64,000 nucleotides of DNA from Benincasa hispida (lineage: Eukaryota; Streptophyta; Magnoliopsida; Cucurbitales; Cucurbitaceae). The stretch covers positions 652,905 through 716,904 of the forward strand of contig NC_052354.1 of assembly GCF_009727055.1 (NCBI RefSeq), in the 5' to 3' direction. The notes beneath the pieces are model-generated. The model had not been told where the DNA came from. It saw only the letters and a program-made list of their open reading frames with translations, and ran no database searches. Shown here one piece after another: positions 60,840 to 64,000 of the stretch; the first letter of the stretch is position 1; the number at the start of each line of letters is the position of its first letter. Made by a program: the position numbers and the translations under genes.

Positions 60840-61146
60840 ATCATTGGATTGCCTTTAGAAACATCCTCAAGTATATTTGGAGAACGATGGACTATAGGCT
60901 TGTGTATGGTACTAAGGATCTAATCCTTACAGGATATATCGATTCTGATTTTAAGACCGATGTGGATTCTAGGAAATCTACTTCGGGATCAGTATTCACT
61001 CTGAATGGAAGAGCTATAATATGAAGGAGTATAAAGAAAAGTTGTATTGCTGACTCCACCAAGGAAGCAGTGTATGTTGCTACATCTGAAGTAGCGAAAG
61101 AAGTAGTATGGCTTACAAAATTCTTGAATGATTTGGAAGTAGTTCC
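60835..61146 (+). pseudogene. Copia RNase H tail
   Basis: Continues the pol region after the solo LTR: HWIAFRNILKYIWRT, then GYIDSDFKTD (RNase H catalytic Asp region), DSRKSTSGSVF, and STKEAVYVATSEVAKEVVWL. One internal stop. The element is cut at 61146 by the next LTR before reaching its own 3' LTR. Confidence 0.88.
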
Positions 61147-64000
61147 TGTTGGGGTTGATGCCCCAAAATCTCGTGGGTCCTGTAGTTTGTAATTGTATTG
61201 TACAAACAATTTTATTTATTTAATAAAGTATGAGATGTTTTATTCGACATTTAGTAGCATTAATCCACAAATCAATACACTAATATCCAAGATTATCTTA
61301 TGTAGTTTAAACATGTATGTAGGGACATATAGGTGGATCATGTTTAAGTGATAATCTAAATAGTCAGTAGTAGATGGATAAGGTTGGGTACGTTGTCCTG
61401 GTGACACTACGAATACGACCCGCTTTGTAGATATTACAATTTTTGTAACGGGCTACAAATGATCTGATCCTGATCATTCATGTGGAGACAAGTGAGCAGG
61501 GGTATTCTATACAAGTTTGTATAAGATCAGACCACGAAATGACTAGTCTCATTGTATAACATCATTAACAATAGAGACTTATATTTCACCAGGATGACCA
61601 TAGGTGACATGACCTGAATGCTAAGTGAGTTGTGAACTTCTGCCTATGAAGACGGTCATTTGATTTGTATGGGTGAGAGTGGCCAAATCGCCGACTCAAT
61701 AAGCCTACCATTTTGGAGATTCATCTGATTGGGGAGCTGGGAACACAACTACACAAGAGGGAATTCACTTCTTTCCTAATGTCAGGGTAAGTTGATAAAT
61801 TACTCCCTTAAGGGCTGATTCCGGGGGCTTGAACAATGTGGCGCCACACCCTTTCTTGGCTCAAGAGGGATTTTGGTCAAAGTTGGACTATGACTTATTG
61901 TTCATTAGAGGAATTAGTGGTACTTAAAGAGTTAGATGTAACTATAGGGGCAAAACGGTAATTTTGGCCCAGTTGTACTTATGCGCAATTTGTGAAGGGA
62001 CATCGCACTGTTGACTGGTTATATCTAATGGACACAAAAATATATCTGCAGTGTGGATAGTGCAGTTGTCGGTCTTTAGTGGAGTGACCGACAGTTAATG
62101 AATATTGAATAATTTAATTAAAGGAGTTTAATTAATTATTCAAGTACTATTGGAGCTCCAATCTACAAGTCCATAAGGTCCCCTCTGTAGCTCAACATGG
62201 ATTATTGAAAATCAATTTTAAATTAATTTCAATTGTAGAAATTAATTATATGTGATATAATTAAATTAAATTAATTATATATGATATAATTAATTTATAA
62301 TGTATCGAAATACATTATATAATTATATCACTGGACTTGTTGGTGAGCGTTGGCAAATCGCCGACTCAATAAGCCTACCATTTTGGAGATTCATCTGATT
62401 GGGGAGCTGGGAACACAACTACACAGAGGGAATTCACTTCTTTCCTAATTGTCAGGGTAAGTTGATAAATTACTCCCTTAAGGGTGATTCGGGGGCTTGA
62501 AAAATGTGGCGCCACACCCCTCTCTGCTTGCAAGAGGGATTTTGGTCAAAGTTGGACTATGGACTTATGGTTCATTTAGAGGGATTAATGGTACTTAAAG
62601 AGTTAGATGTAACTATAGGGGCAAAACGGTAATTTTGGCCCAGTTGTACTATTATCGCAATTTGTGAAGGAGTCATCACACTGTTGACTGGTTATATCTA
62701 ATGGACACAAAAATATATCTGCAGTGTGGATAGTATAGTTGTCGGTCTTTAGTGGAGTGAAGACCAGTTAATAAGAATATAATTTAATTAAAGAGGAGTT
62801 TTAAATTAATTATTCAAGTACTATTGGAGCTCCAATCTACAAGTCCATAAGTGCCCCTCTGTAGCTCAACATGGATTATTGAAATCAATTTTAAATTCAA
62901 TTTGAAATTGTAACACTGACACGCCAACTGTCCACTAACCGCACTCTCGTCCCTGTGCTCGCCGACCTCGCCCCAGAACTTAAAACTCATTGTACTTTTC
63001 TGTCATAAAATCCGATGTTTGAGGGCTTACAGATGGGGACCTTATCGGGAACTCTGTAGATTTGGAGCTCCAATAAGTACTCTCGAATAATTAATTAACT
63101 TCCTTAATAAATTATCATACATCTATAACTGGGTCACTCACTAAAGACCGACAAACAAACCTATCCCCACATACCAATAATTCCATATAATAAACACAAC
63201 TAAATACATACAAAACACACCAAATAGAAATCTATTCATATGCTGATATAATTAAATTAAATTAATATATATATGATATAATTAATAATGTATTTGATAC
63301 ATTATAATATAAATTTTACTTGATAAGAAGATATATATTTGAATATTGATTCCAAATATTAATTATAATGGTGAGATTCATATAATTAAATTTAGTATAA
63401 ATGTTATTTATATTAAATGTCCATGCCCACTATGAGAGAAAAAGAAACTATAGGTTTATTTATATTTGATAATATATAGAAAACTATAGGTTATGTGTTT
63501 AATTTTGGTATTACATATAGTTCCAATATATTATAATATATTATAAGGTAGTTATTTTATAATATAGTATATTATTATATATCAATATATATATATAGTA
63601 TATATATATATATATAATTTTATTTATTTGAATTTAATATTGGGAGGGAGTTGTAACTCACTCCTCCTTAATTCTCTCATCAGATCGTGGAAAGGGGTAG
63701 TTTAGTTTTTTGACGATTACTTTGTCTTCTTTACAGAAGGCCATAGTGAGAACAATCAGAAGAAATCTCTCTGCAAAAGAAGTTTCCTCTCTAAAAATCT
63801 CAATCACTCTTTCCAAAAATTTTCAGAGCCCACACACTCCTGATATTCTCATCCTACTCTATAGAGAATACATAGGAAATTCTATTGGTGGTGTCCTCTT
63901 TGTGGCGGTGCTCAGTTCGTGATTGATCGTAAACGTTTTGGAAAGGGAATTTTGTGAAGAAGAATAAATTGTTCTTCAAGGGTAAGCTTTCTTGAAACCC
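61147..64000 (+). mobile_element. Copia LTR, plus orientation, rearranged, runs off window
   Basis: Starts TGTTGGGGTTGATGCCCC at 61147 inside the older Copia element. It follows the 5250-7237 family in reverse complement to about 62300. It then repeats 61682-62235 as 62352-62918, runs through unfamiliar sequence (62920-63030), an inverted LTR piece (63040-63170) and more LTR sequence, reaching the gttcttcaagggt block near 63975 by which family members are close to their 3' end. The window ends before a terminus. Confidence 0.75.
62352..62918 (+). repeat. Direct duplication inside LTR
   Basis: About 560 bases match 61682-62235 block by block (gccgactcaataagcctacc, attggggagctgggaac, ggcgccacacc, ctgttgactggttatatc). 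The two copies differ by many single-base insertions and deletions. Confidence 0.85.

Overview
The window is nuclear DNA of a flowering plant. Genes have GT-AG introns. The intergenic space is AT-rich and packed with LTR retrotransposons, Mutator-like elements (MULEs) and MITEs. The repeat style, and a MULE that carries a ULP1-type protease gene (known from melon as CUMULE and from Arabidopsis as Kaonashi), fit a cucurbit. That assignment is an inference, not proof. A 585-base N run (3246-3830) and a lone n (10517) show scaffolded assembly.

Two host genes look intact. HISN3 (+ strand, eight coding exons, 23045-25343) encodes a 313-residue plastid enzyme of histidine biosynthesis. A CC-NBS-LRR immune receptor (- strand, four exons, 44753 to 36585) encodes 1398 residues.

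The rest is mostly mobile DNA. (1) 1-7237: a broken minus-strand Copia element with 5' LTR 5250-7237, its primer-binding site, a leader containing an 80-bp minisatellite, a gag/protease remnant, and two LTR fragments facing opposite ways at the left edge. (2) 7238-12090: probable Gypsy LTR debris and three separate tandem arrays. (3) 12090-16360: a GC-rich repeat split by a Copia LTR, which is itself split by a second LTR. (4) 16360-19030: AT-rich DNA with several MITE-like foldbacks. (5) 19480-20830: a 5'-truncated LINE, probably in the 5' UTR intron of HISN3. (6) 25600-28400: a small LTR and primer-binding site, a 683-bp MULE with a 9-bp target duplication, and a 1-kb tandem duplication. (7) 28400-36050: a decayed MULE whose transposase (+) converges on a ULP1/DUF1985 gene (-). 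(8) 36115-36501: a short LTR. (9) 44900-51566: AT-rich DNA with MITEs and no clear gene. (10) 51567-61146: a plus-strand Copia element (LTR, primer site, gag-protease-integrase-RT-RNase H, all decayed) cut by a solo LTR with a perfect ATATG target duplication. (11) 61147-64000: a further Copia LTR carrying an internal duplication and an inverted piece that look partly like assembly error.

I found no convincingly new biological system. The strongest leads are the MURA plus ULP1 MULE with a dense cluster of subterminal motifs, the GATCG-rich palindromic repeats shared by Copia LTRs and a Copia leader, and the well-marked nested insertions.
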